64,000 nucleotides of DNA from NCBI GenBank assembly GCA_963669155.1, contig OZ022595.1, positions 16,847,239 through 16,911,238 of the forward strand, read 5' to 3'. The number at the start of each line of letters is the position of its first letter. The stretch's first letter is position 1. The translations under genes were made by a program, and so were the position numbers. Under the pieces are notes generated by a model, which was given only the letters and a program-made list of their open reading frames with translations, searched no databases and was not told the origin of the DNA. Source of the DNA: Arbacia lixula. Taxonomy: Eukaryota > Echinodermata > Echinoidea > Arbacioida > Arbaciidae. Shown here one piece after another: positions 49,359 through 59,849 of this stretch.

Positions 49359-49448
49359 TTAACTCGTTGGGCGCCACATGTACCGTTTTCACAAGTAATA
49401 CAAACCAATCCAATAGAGCAGAAATTTATCTGAGACACAAAGGGATAA
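49359..49448. mobile_element. TTAA-type miniature element 6
   Basis: The left end is TTAACTCGTTGGGCGCCACA. The right end, inverted, is TTATCCCTTTGTGTCTCAGA. The element is 90 bp. Its interior TTTTCACAAGTAATACA is shared with element 11, which shows that the two are copies and not merely similar ends. Confidence 0.75.
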
Positions 49449-49713
49449 ACAAATGTCGATACAACATTTAGTATATATGTAATGAACATGATGAGTACTA
49501 CCTGTTGTAAATCATGATAACAGCGATTTTTATATACTTTTTAGATTATGAATGACATTTTTGGATATGTTTATATAGAAATCAACCCCACGTTAGGACC
49601 TACAGCAAGAAATACATTTTGCTATTACCCAAATTACTGTATATATTGATCGCTAAAGAAGAATGAACCTATAGGGCTCTCTTCCCTTTTATTTCGGAGC
49701 CGACATTTCCTTG
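49449..49713. other. Spacer between miniature elements
   Basis: AT-rich sequence with no visible feature. Confidence 0.4.
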
Positions 49714-49804
49714 TTAACTCTTTCTGTGTCAAACAAAACTGTGCTCTATTTGATTTGTGTGTATTGATGGTGCAAAGATGCGCCTTTGGCACATAAGGGG
49801 TTCA
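49714..49804. mobile_element. TTAA-type miniature element 7
   Basis: The left end is TTAACTCTTTCTGTGTCAAA. The right end, inverted, is TGAACCCCTTATGTGCCAAA. The element is 91 bp. Confidence 0.7.
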
Positions 49805-49886
49805 TCCAGTTCCCCATGTTTGATATTCAGGGGCGGAAGCAGAGAGCGAAAACTCTCTGTAGACGGGAGGGAAAAGGTGCGTACCT

Positions 49887-49974
49887 TTAACTCTTGTGTG
49901 CCAGATAAATTGCTGCTGTATGGAAATCATGTGCACTAATTCTGAAATGTCACACGTGGCACCCAAATCGTTTT
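49887..49974. mobile_element. TTAA-type miniature element 8
   Basis: The left end TTAACTCTTGTGTGCCAGA is close to consensus. The right end, inverted, reads ACGATTTGGGTGCCACGTG. The element is 88 bp. It lies 82 bp from element 7. Confidence 0.65.
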
Positions 49975-50150
49975 TACAGACGATACTTATAAAAGCAATC
50001 AAACCCTCGAAACAACTCACCTTTCATGCCTGATATAGGCTAGTCCACGAATCCATTATTACTTTAACCAACACAAATTTTCGTGTTTTAATTTTTATCG
50101 ATATAAGCAAGGTATTTGGAGGTTGCGATAAAATAATATTAACTCAAGAG

Positions 50151-50598
50151 CCCCGTTCATATACCATATACCACTATTATTACATCGGTCAGCAAGTTCC
50201 CAGCGAGCCGCAAAAGCACCATTCAGTAATGTTGCGGTGTTTTGGACAGCTGGACTCTCTCCAAACCAATGGAGACACGCTTCGCTCGGCCATACGAGTG
50301 GTAGGATTAGCGACTCACTGCCAGAGCGCGATGCAAAAGGCGCAACATTTACGCCTATTTTGCGGACGCAGTTAGCTTACCGCAATCAACGACCCTATGC
50401 CGCAATTTTGCGGTATTTTTCATGTATTACTTGGTCTCGATCCGTGAAAAAGCCGCAAAATAAGCACAAAAAAGGAGGAAGCAAATACCGCATTATTTGA
50501 CCGAATCCCGTTCATATACGCATCTATCGGTAATGCATCGGCAAAATTGTCGCAAATGTTGCGCCTTTTTCGCGGATAGGCGGTGTATATGAATGGGG
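50151..50598. mobile_element. Inverted-repeat element with CCCCRTTCATATACC ends
   Basis: CCCCGTTCATATACC at 50151 is matched by inverted CCCCATTCATATACACCG at 50582-50598. A third copy of the terminal motif, CCCGTTCATATACGC, lies inside at 50508-50522. The interior is unusually CpG-rich and repeats GCCGCAAAAT, TGCGGTATTTT and GGCGCAACATTTRCG in both orientations. The 87-codon frame inside shows no transposase motif. Confidence 0.7.
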
Positions 50599-50599
50599 T

Positions 50600-51263
50600 T
50601 TATGAGACGTGTACTGTTCTTTCCATGCCCCATCCTTTGCTCAATGACTCCTATTCGGGTCTTGCCATTTCTTTACGATCCGCCAAACTACTACGGATCG
50701 ATTTTTATAGCCACAAACATGACAAAGAATGACAGGAGCCCGGCCTTTAGGACACCCCGCTTGGGCTGAGAGTTAAACGTTCCTGACAGGATCGTGCCCT
50801 CGTCCCCGTCAACGCTGGGCGAAAAGATCAAGGCTGGCAAAAGACCATCGATCTGTTTTAGCAAGATGAGCTGCTCGGCCCGGCCTTATGACCAATTGAA
50901 CTCCTGCCCGTCAAAATGCTCCTCTGAGTATATAAAGTCTAAATTTAGCAACCTGGACATGGCATTACAATCTGTCTAAACTGGCAAAACGGAATTCACT
51001 TCTTTTATCGCAGCACGATGTCCATTTCCCCTTGATATCTTCCTGTTCCTGTTCTATTTTCTCGATATTCTGTTTTATATTTGTCCGTGTACGTCTGTCA
51101 AATTCCCCTCATCCTATCCTCTCTGGTGTCCCTCTCTTCGTCACCGCGAACCTCCACCCCTCTCTCTTTCTTCACCCACCTCTCTTTCACATCTCTTCAT
51201 AGAAACCCTAAAGATTTGTGACGGGTTACATTGCATTAATATTATGATAGCGGTACATGTATG
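50600..51263. other. Unassigned GC-richer stretch
   Basis: The minus strand at 50695-50880 can be read as a frame with GTFNSQPKRGV followed by AGLLSFFV, faintly like the RT box GV-QG--LSP-LF, but key residues are absent. I do not call it. Pyrimidine-rich DNA lies at 51100-51200. Confidence 0.35.
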
Positions 51264-51355
51264 AGTCAGATCTCGTGCCAAACAAATTGTTTCTATCTGT
51301 TAAGATTTATGTTTATTACTTGTAAATAAATGCACAAGTAGCACACAAAGGTTGA
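51264..51355. mobile_element. TTAA-type miniature element 9
   Basis: The right end, inverted, is TCAACCTTTGTGTGCTACTT, a strong match. The left end is eroded (TCTCGTGCCAAAC). The element is about 92 bp, with an uncertain left boundary. Confidence 0.55.
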
Positions 51356-52356
51356 ACGCACAAACTTTGTAAAATTTGTGTAATTCTTCCCATAAATAAA
51401 CTCAGTAGAGTAAATGGGCAATTGTGGTAAGTCGTCGATGCATATGTCGGAGATTATGCTTGTCACCATAGTTACGCAAGTCACCAGGATACTAGACGAA
51501 ACGAGATTAAAGCTTGATTCTTCTATCCGAATTAAGAGGGAGTTTGGTAATACATTCGATTTAGGCTGTTGGAACGACCTTCCCCTTTCGTTTGACAACG
51601 GCGTAGAACTTCTGTATCGTGTCTCTCACAAGTGCGTCGCTAAAATCTTGAGATATCGATACACAAAAACTATAGCTATTAGACATGTTAGAGGATTCAA
51701 ATATTTCGATTCAATTTAATGGTATGACAGAGGTAGTAATCTATATGCTGTATTCTTCCAGTCACAAAGTGTATATGATACACTTGGTAGTCTTTCCCTT
51801 TCGTTTCAAACGATTAAATCACCACAAGTTACACTTTTATTCATATACATCGAGTACTGCGAATAGTAGTTATCATATATCACCGTTCATTGTTTATACA
51901 TAATTCTGACAATGTTGAGAAAAAGGTCGGGAATAAAGGTTTTTCATTTCTATGAAACATATTTATTTCTAGGTACCAAGATGCAAATAAACATATAACG
52001 AGGTACTAGGTGCACGGAAACCCTTCTGTTGGCCTCCTTTACTTACAAAGCACACAGTATACCAGCAAGTCTGGTAAGGGCGCTAATGCTGAAGCTCGTT
52101 GAAACACATCGCGTGACAATACATAACTTAATGGCAACAAATTATCGCAATTGACGCTACTTTATCTTGTTTCATATTTCAACACATGTTTATCATCACA
52201 CCTGATGCATACTAAATTTCATTGCTGGTATTTTACTGTGGCGATGGTTTTGATCATGGAGATGTAGCAGACTAGCACGTAGAGAAACGTTTTGGGTTAA
52301 AGACAGTTTTTCCAGGTGAGCTTTGCAGGATGTTGTATGCACTGCCAGGAGCGCTA
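51356..52356. other. Unassigned DNA
   Basis: A 101-codon plus frame (51414-51719) has no recognisable domain. Nothing else was seen. Confidence 0.4.
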
Positions 52357-52446
52357 TTAATCATTTGAGTGCCAGATAACCGCCCGCCCCATGTGGAATA
52401 TGTGTATTATTTGGCAGAAAGTCACATTTTGAACACACAGAGTTAA
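52357..52446. mobile_element. TTAA-type miniature element 10
   Basis: The left end is TTAATCATTTGAGTGCCAGA. The right end, inverted, is TTAACTCTGTGTGTTCAAAA. The element is 90 bp with TTAA on both sides. Confidence 0.7.
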
Positions 52447-52465
52447 AGAGATGAATTACAGTTAC

Positions 52466-52623
52466 CTCCAGGAGTAACATATACTTGAATCGCCTGAGGG
52501 CTTCCGACCATCCGTGGAAGAATTTAGGACGCCATGAGCTGTAAGGTCCAGACGGATCACAGAGATAAATCAATACAGATGCTTCCTTGATTAACTTAGG
52601 GAAGTTTACCCTCCAGCGTATTT
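52466..52623 (-). other. Candidate internal exon (weak)
   Basis: On the minus strand a long pyrimidine tract (52640-52675) leads to AAATCAG, then 158 nt open in one frame, then the donor CTGGAG|GTAACT. The reading, 52 residues beginning EIRWRVNFPKLIKEASVLIY, is balanced in composition with several W, P and K, unlike most frames in the window. I do not recognise the family. A frame of this size can occur by chance in 64 kb, and no partner exon was found. Confidence 0.22.
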
Positions 52624-52863
52624 CTGATTTAGCACTCACGATGTGTAGGAGAAGGGACGGAGGGTGAAAGAATTTGATTAGGAAAGAAAATCAGTGAATA
52701 AATGAGATTCCATATTTGCCTTTTCACACATTTGAGCCTCACCTGAGATATGACAGTAATGTACGCATGCATTAAACTTTCATAAATGAGCAGATACTAA
52801 TCATTTTAAACCAGTAAGTTGTAAATATATCATTTGTATAAGGTAAACAGCAATTATCATATT

Positions 52864-53115
52864 CGTTATTCCAAAGGTTCTTTATTCCTAAATGATCCGC
52901 AAATGAAATAAGGTCCGTTAATCCAAAAATGTATTAGAACGACGTTTTTTCTTAAAGAAGTTTATCTCACCTTTGGAGTAACGAACCCTATTTCACTTTC
53001 GGATTAATGAATGCTATTCAGATGACAGAATCTTCGTTCATTTTCTGAGAATCCAACCTTTGGAATAAAGCAGCACACATTCCGAATACCGATTCATTAA
53101 TCTTCGGATTGATTA
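52864..53115. repeat. Array of TTCGTTATTCC-type short motifs
   Basis: Variants of TTCGTTATTCCAAAGGTTC recur in both orientations: TTCGTTATTCC and TTCTTTATTCC (52864-52890), GTCCGTTAATCC, CTTTGGAGTAACGAACCC, TTTCGGATTAATGAATG, CTTTGGAATAAAG, ATTCCGAATACCGATTCATT and CTTCGGATTG. It looks like a decayed element made of a roughly 16-20 bp unit. Confidence 0.55.
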
Positions 53116-53205
53116 CCTGCCAAATATACGACATTTATGTGCTCGGAAAAAATGAGCACACTCCCACAACCTACCTCCGCTTTTTTTTATTTTTGTTTTT
53201 ACTTC

Positions 53206-53297
53206 TAAACACTCTGTGTGCCACGTGTGCCTTTTTTCACAAGTAATACATGCTCATCCTATTAGGGTAGGAGTTTGCTTGGTACAAAGAAGGTTAA
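53206..53297. mobile_element. TTAA-type miniature element 11
   Basis: The left end is TAAACACTCTGTGTGCCACG. The right end, inverted, is TTAACCTTCTTTGTACCAAG. The element is 92 bp. It shares the interior TTTTCACAAGTAATACA with element 6. Confidence 0.75.
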
Positions 53298-54078
53298 AAG
53301 ATTTGCCCTTCCGTCATCACGCGATATGATAATGCAAAGATTCCTGATAGCCTGAGGTCTTGGTCGTGGCGACGAGCGAACTTTTTAGCTGCAGACTGCG
53401 TGACGAATAGCAGACGACTCGATGCACTTGTCGTCCTGTAATCTCCCCCTCACACCAGATAAGATCCCAGACCGATTCGAGACCAAACCGTGTCCATCTC
53501 TAGCTGGAGAGCAGTCTTCAAACGCTCGCCTAAGTGGTGTGATTTAAAAGGCAAATGAGTACGAAACCCCTCAGAAATGATCCAAGGACATTTTAATCAG
53601 AGCATTTGCGTAACATGTCGTACATATTCATATGATAAGGAACCTATATTGAAGTGCAAGTACGTCAATGGATCTTTTGGACTGCAACAAAGCGGGACAG
53701 AGTTAGAACCCTCATGTTCATCACAACGTAAAGGTCTATGACCTGTATTAGAAAGCTAAAATAGGTCATCCTGGGAATAAAATTTGTGGTCAATTAGAAA
53801 CAAAGAAGTTCAATACGTCCGTAATTGTTTACAACCCCACCCCAGATAGGAAGCCAAACAATGCAAGCTGATTATCTTGAAGCTAACAAAATATCGCACA
53901 GCCGGCCTCTCACAATCAATAAGTAACTTGGTCTAAATTGCTCTTTCTAGTATATCCTTATAAGGACGCTAGTGAGCCCGATTTGCACGTGATGGGTTAA
54001 TCTATATAGCTTGTCAACATCTCATATATCAGATGCGTGAGATATCCGTTGGACTCACGATGAACGTATAGAGTGGAA
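53298..54078. other. Unassigned DNA
   Basis: Slightly GC-richer at 53360-53480. Ends with GATGGGTTAA at 53991-54000, which could be one end of another miniature element, but no partner end was found. Confidence 0.4.
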
Positions 54079-54118
54079 CACGACGTTTCGCACGCAAACT
54101 GCAATGCTTCGTCAGGTG
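54079..54118 (-). ncRNA. Hammerhead-ribozyme-like core, minus strand
   Basis: On the minus strand the order is CAC, CUGACGA, a small hairpin (GCAU paired with GUGC), GAAA, CGUC, GUG. CUGANGA, GAAA and the cleavage triplet GUC are all intact. Stem I is CAC with GUG. Stem II is four pairs with one unpaired A. No stem III hairpin is present. Instead the bases ACGU between GAAA and the cleavage C are self-complementary. Hammerheads of Penelope-like elements are known to have minimal stem III and to work as dimers, which this would fit. No reverse transcriptase or GIY-YIG frame lies nearby. Confidence 0.42.
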
Positions 54119-55628
54119 ATTCGAGTCGAGGTAGGTGGACGCATTATATCTAATAAATCAGACATCGTTGACTTCCGTCCAATTATCGTTTACTTTTTAC
54201 AATCCTTTTACAAGCATCGGTAAGGAATAAATAATCAAATGAAAGATGACAACTCTGCTATACAATGATATAAGGATTATCATCGATCCTACTTTACTAT
54301 CGTTTTGACCGACCGCATATTTGCAGTAAGGGGAAAGCTATTGAACATTGAACGTTGACATAGGTACCTTATGGAATAGCATTAGAACTGAACTATATAC
54401 AGTCATATGTATCACCCGTTCTCATATTACATCTAAGAAATTTAGAAAAAAAAATTGATGCCAATTTTGAGGTAACACCTCCCTATAACTATTTCCTGTG
54501 TACAGCCCATATTAAAACGTCAATACAAAATACAAGGAATTTCCAAAAGGAATTGATGATCATTTAGTATGTGTTGGTTGGTTTACGACTTAGGTAAGGA
54601 AAAGTCGCATATATTTCGACTCAGACAGGCCGTCTACGACCTCACACTTTGATGAACACGTCAGTTAAAGATTCTCTCGCCTTCTCTAACCTGACAAAGA
54701 TCCTTTTCCCCCTTATTCCCTCTCCCACCATATATATAGCGCCTTCAATGTAGCTTTACATAGAGCTATGCTGCATTTTTATATTGTATCCTTCCGTGGT
54801 AGTACGTTTCGCATCACTATCAACAGAAGTTTGATGCCGACGATTTATGTTTGCGAAAATACCATACACATTTGTATATAAGGACAGAGTATATTTCTCA
54901 TTCATTTCACGTCACGTGTGGCTTCATGGCTAGCCATTTCTGCCTTGCATTTACTTTTTTCTTTAAATACATAATTTATTCATGTTCTCTCACAGCATGA
55001 ACATTACAAATAAATGTACACGTGATGGAAACATAATAAATTTGATGAACAAGATACAATAAGAATCAAAAAGGGAAACAGCATAGATTTTAGATAAGTT
55101 GCACATGTCTCCCTCCATGTAAATATAGATAGAATAAACTTATCTTGGTGTATTTTAATTGTTTCTGCTATTTAATAGTTATATCTTAACTTCCTTTTAA
55201 AATTACAAAAAATGAAGATCTCTGGAAACAACTAGTTGAAAATAAATACTATTTACCAAAACAAATAACGAAATTAAATGAGAACAAATTTCTACCTGGT
55301 ATGCCAAAGACAAAATGATTAAACGTTGATTATGATTGACTTTTAAAGGTTTATTCTTAGTTACTTACCGTCTTGTCGTACTGGACTGGACTGGACAATA
55401 CATTATGACTCGTGCCCTTTTTTGAATATGATGGAATGACCTTTCATTTTGCAACCTGTTTAACTGCCATCTGGCAGATCTATAATTTCATCTCCGGTAA
55501 TGATGTTGGAATAATACTTCATGCGTCGACATAACGGAAATTGTAATGAATAACTGCACCAACCGGAATCGGTATATACATATTCAAGGTATTGACTCCT
55601 GAAAGTCCACCGCACACGTCACGATCCG
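54119..55628. other. Unassigned AT-rich DNA
   Basis: TATA-like strings at 54733 and 54876 are not backed by other promoter features. No gene or repeat pair was found. Confidence 0.4.
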
Positions 55629-55737
55629 ATCAGTTGCGACTAGACCAATCGCAGGAACCAGTCATGGGATTTGTGCTAGTATATAGGTGACGTCACATTT
55701 CCACGACTCCAGAATCGCGGCAAAGTCGTTTCGAATT
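55629..55737 (+). repeat. Dispersed repeat, second family, copy 2 (pairs with 17470-17613)
   Basis: GATCAGTTGCGACTAGAC, ATCGCAGGAACCAGTCATGG, GATTTGTGCTAGTATATAGG and TGACGTCACATTTCCAC followed by CAGAATCGCGG match copy 1 in order. This copy has a perfect CRE palindrome TGACGTCA, where copy 1 has TGATGTCA. Confidence 0.65.
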
Positions 55738-57055
55738 TGGTGGCCTTTTCCTACCATACCTACGCTTGCTTGCTGTCCAGAAGAAGAAAAAAATTGATTG
55801 GGAAGCGGCTAAGATCACAAAACCTTCGTGCACCTGACCCCATCGACTCGATATTGACTACGCATTACTTGCTGATCGGGATGAAGTTCATTGATTCGTA
55901 AGAACAGACCCAAACATAACGATTTACAATGACGAGTAAGATGTACATTTTTGTATATTACGTCACACATTCTGATTCAGCTTCCTTCCTCGTATCAGTT
56001 GAATATATCTCGCGTGATGGAAAGGGGTGAAAAAGAGCAAAACATGCTTGTGATCTTTATTTGTGTCAGCTCAAACGTTATGCCAAACTAGGTCTACGTG
56101 GAATTTTAAAGGCATCGCGTCTTTGATCGTGTGGTACCGTATATCTGTAATTATCTAATGAAATGTCCTGGGGCATTGGATTGCAAGCAGGCTATCCATG
56201 TAAGGTAAATTGAGAATGGTGATTTCATCCGATGACACCAAGTCGGGCGTCCTTTTCACCGTTTCAGCTGATATACGCTCCTTGTTCTGTGTTTGTGCTG
56301 AATGAACAAGAAATGCGACCTTGTTTGCAGAAATACAATCTGCATATAAAGGCAACATTTTCTGATTCCCTAGAGCAATTTAAACGTATACATAAAGCCC
56401 ACCTTCGCATAACTATCACATATCTTGGGTCCTATGAGCGGTCGTTTTATACAGGTTTCACTGAATTATGAAAATATTTCACCCACTTAAGAAAGTTAAT
56501 ACAAAGTTCACATTCACTGGCGAATTATCCTGATGTAGACGCAAAACGACAACTTTGCCTCAGAGAGCCGCACATAGCATCGACAGATAGGCCTCCTTGT
56601 TCGTCCAATCCTTAGCTTTTACAGCTTTCAAATAATACACCAACACATAATTTACATCATAGAATGTTATAAGTCCCAGTCCAGTCGGTAGGTTTCAAAC
56701 CATAGCAACGGAGCCGCACAGATTAATGTAACTGATTTGCAACCAAACCTGAAGGGTATAACAAGTAATCTAGTTAGGACGTCTGATTATGGTGGGTACT
56801 TTTCATTTCATTCAATCACTTTGTTTCTAAATTTAGCTGAAACGAAATCTGCAGTCATGTATTTTTACATTCCCATGTAATGAGAAACCTCTGCGCGGCT
56901 ATCGAAGTTAATGTTTTTGTGTGAACGATGTAACCGAGAAGCACCTACCATAATTACGCAAAACAATCCCCACGGATAGATTAAGTATGTGATTATTGAA
57001 TGTGTTTACTGATTATACTCCAATCGAAACAATTGTGAAAATAACTACGCAATGG
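55738..57055. other. Unassigned DNA
   Basis: Frames at 56155-56471 on both strands lack recognisable products. Nothing else was supported. Confidence 0.4.
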
Positions 57056-57965
57056 CATTACATATGGCATGTATGTAGACACTGCCAACCTACCCTCTCC
57101 TCTTTGCATAGCTAACGAAACAATAATTAATCCCATTTGAAAGTTTGTTTACTGGTTTGATATAAAGACACGGGATCCTATCATAAGGAATTGCAGCTGG
57201 CCATACGCATAAACATTCATTGCTGCCATGAAGCTTTTATATGTTCAGCAATATCTACCTGCAATTGCTCACAATAGCATCACATGTGTATAAACAATGT
57301 CAACTGAGGCTTTCTACCTTTGCGTAGCTAGAGTATTACTGACATAACAATAACTATTCCCATTTGAGAGTTGTTAAGTGGTATTGTATGAAGACATGTG
57401 ATGCTATTATGAGCATTTACACGTAGAAATGACTACATGGATGGACAAAACTATAGGCATAACGATCTGTTGTAGCAATAAAGCTTGTACATATTTTTTT
57501 AGCAATATCTATCTGCATTGGCTCACAATAGCATAAACATCCATATTGCCAGCATATTCTTCCCTTTGCATATAGCTCGTACATCATTGACAAAACAATA
57601 TACATTCCTATTTTGGTAAGAGGAATTTTATAAAGACATTTTATTCTTTTGCTAACAATTGCAGGTAGGCATAGCTAAACAAAAGGCCAAACTTAACACA
57701 TATTTTTTTTCTAGCAAGAACTATGACAGTTGCTCACAATTTTGTAGACGATGCCAAATGGTCCTAGCTATGAAATTGCTGACATAACAATACCTTCTCC
57801 TACTTGAAAGTTTGTTAGCCTTCTCAGTCCCATGGGCACACACATGTGCAACAAACCAATGGGGTTTCCATAGTTTGGTACGGAGAGGGTTAAGTGGCAT
57901 TGTATAAAGACATATGATCCTATAAAGAGCTAGTCTTGGCAGGCATTGCTAAGTAAATAGACAGA
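57056..57965. repeat. Diverged tandem array, about 230-bp units
   Basis: Four partial or full units share ordered blocks: GCATAGCTA, GACATAACAATA, TCCCATTTGAAAGTTTGTTA, TATAAAGACATATGATCCTAT, GCATAAACATTCATTG, TTTTTAGCAATATCTA and TGCTCACAATAGCAT. The AAAGACA-type anchor falls near 57164, 57390, 57632 and 57906. Spacings are 226, 242 and 274 bp, and the last is lengthened by an inserted TTAA element. Units are roughly 65-75% alike. Confidence 0.75.
57815..57893. mobile_element. TTAA-type miniature element 12, nested in array
   Basis: TTAG-CCTTCTCAGTCCCATGGG on the left, and inverted TTAA-CCCTCTCCGTACCAAAC on the right, 79 bp in all. The array sequence continues on both sides. Sister unit 2 reads GAGTTGTTAAGTGGTATTG at 57368 with a single TTAA and nothing inserted. 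This gives the empty site and shows that the element duplicated TTAA. Confidence 0.8.
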
Positions 57966-57969
57966 GCTT

Positions 57970-58010
57970 TGCGCATAACTATTCATTGCGGCAATGAATA
58001 GTTATGCGCA
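57970..58010. repeat. 41-bp palindrome
   Basis: TGCGCATAACTATTCATTGC (57970-57989), one G, then its exact reverse complement (57991-58010). It sits at the end of the tandem array and resembles an array block (GCATAAACATTCATTG) joined head to head. Confidence 0.93.
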
Positions 58011-59849
58011 TAATTATGTCTACTTTTCATATTATTCTTACGGTTGGTGATATTTCGACAAGGTCTTGATATGGGGGACTTTGTGATGGCGAGCCTTCGC
58101 AGAGCTGATAAAATGACATCTTATTGTCTTTAATACAAAATATTCATGATTCATACGATCATATTTCAACAGAAGCCAAAATGCAACTCGATGTCCTAGA
58201 GCTTTTATCAAACTGAGTTTTCTCTATAGCGCTGCTCCTCGCTCGTAAAAAGGAATAACAATGTAAGAAAAGTAGGCGCCAATGGAGCATAAATTCGATT
58301 ATAATCCGCTTTAAGTGCAGTCACTCAGAATGAAAACAATAATTAGTGAATACTTGTAAACGTTTTACCGTTCGGAACACTTAGCCAAAATTGACAACGG
58401 AGTAAACGCTACCTCTGCTTAGCGTACTACGTGCGTGTGTGTATATGTGTGTGTCATGGGTTAATTGTCGGCAGCGTTGCTTTGGGCTACTTACCCCTTC
58501 CTATATATTGATAAAACCAAAAACAAATATCTTACCACTACAGTACTGTGTATAGGTTCTCACCACACTAAACAGCACATGCTCTGCTGGAATGTTCTGG
58601 TGCAACTGAATCTTAGGTGTTCATATCAATATTCCGCCTGTATCACAAATTGTTTCTAGCTACTGCAAATGGTCTCCTTGACATTTTCATGTAATGCCGT
58701 GCAAGAATACCTACCAAGTGGAGCAAATGGCATTTTCAAAAGAATACGGCCTTGCAAAAGATGAATCACCGATGAATATCACATAGGCTAAATTGATACA
58801 TTGTCGGCGTAATGCCTATTTGAAAACATTTTGCAATATTAGAGCTAAATCTTTTAAATATGCTCAACTCTTTCTTTGCTAGACACAGCTGATTCACGTG
58901 ATTTATGTATATCACTAATGCAAGAATGCCTTTATGGCGCACAATTGAAGAGTTCCTGCGTATTTTCTGATCGTATTTCTTGATATACAATTTTCTGTTA
59001 AACGTCCAAGGATATCCGAGCAATGCATATAATGGTGCACTACCTTCTTCTTCCCCACGAAGTCTTCACTATTACTTTATGGATAATAATATAGACGCTT
59101 TAAAGATGGATTGAATAAGCAAATTGAAATTATACAACTGAAGCATAAAGATATATATAGGGAGATTTGGGCAAATGACCAGTTTTCCTATTTTTTTGGC
59201 GGATTTGCTGGTCGACAAAGTGAAAGAAGTCGCCACACTGTCTCGTTGGGGATCACACAAATTGAAACCTTTATATATAAAATGATAGTAATGAAAACGC
59301 GGGAAATTAAAAATAAAGTATTTACCTTTTCTCCGGCGTATCAAGTTACCTTGTATTTTGTCTCCATATTTCTATTACTTACGCCGTATCTGAAATTAGT
59401 TTATATAAACATTGTATGTGTGTATATGAGGCCTATGAAAAGAGAATTTAAAAGATCGCGATGGCGATAAAAATGAAGATGCATAATACAAAATTTTGAA
59501 CACGCCGGACAAGAATATATTAGTCAGTCTTTCGGCAATCGACCTGCATCAAGACTGTAATACTGGAATTTATCAAACTGGTACAAGGGTGAAATATAAA
59601 CATATATCTTTTATATCATCATGATAATATGGAGTGGGTCGATTTCATATGTATTACATATTCCTTGTTTTACTATACGGTGACGTGTGTATTATAATCA
59701 GATCATAGCGAAATTGACAATGATACGCCTGATGAATGAAAGATAACCAAAACATATCCTTTTATATAAATATCACTCCCTCCCTTTCCTTAATTGGGTA
59801 ATGAACAACATCTCGCATGTAAATACCACGGCTTGTATCACGGTACGAG
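58011..59849. other. Unassigned AT-rich DNA
   Basis: The largest frames (59072-59470, both strands) have no recognisable product. No repeat pair was noticed. Confidence 0.4.

Noticed and set aside
50695..50880. Minus-strand reading resembling an RT box (KRGV...LLSFF)
   Set aside because: The Gln-Gly pair and Pro of the motif are missing and no YADD box follows. The similarity is too short.
54725..54900. TATATATA and TATATAAG strings as core promoters
   Set aside because: Common by chance in AT-rich DNA. No initiator, exon or GC shift accompanies them.
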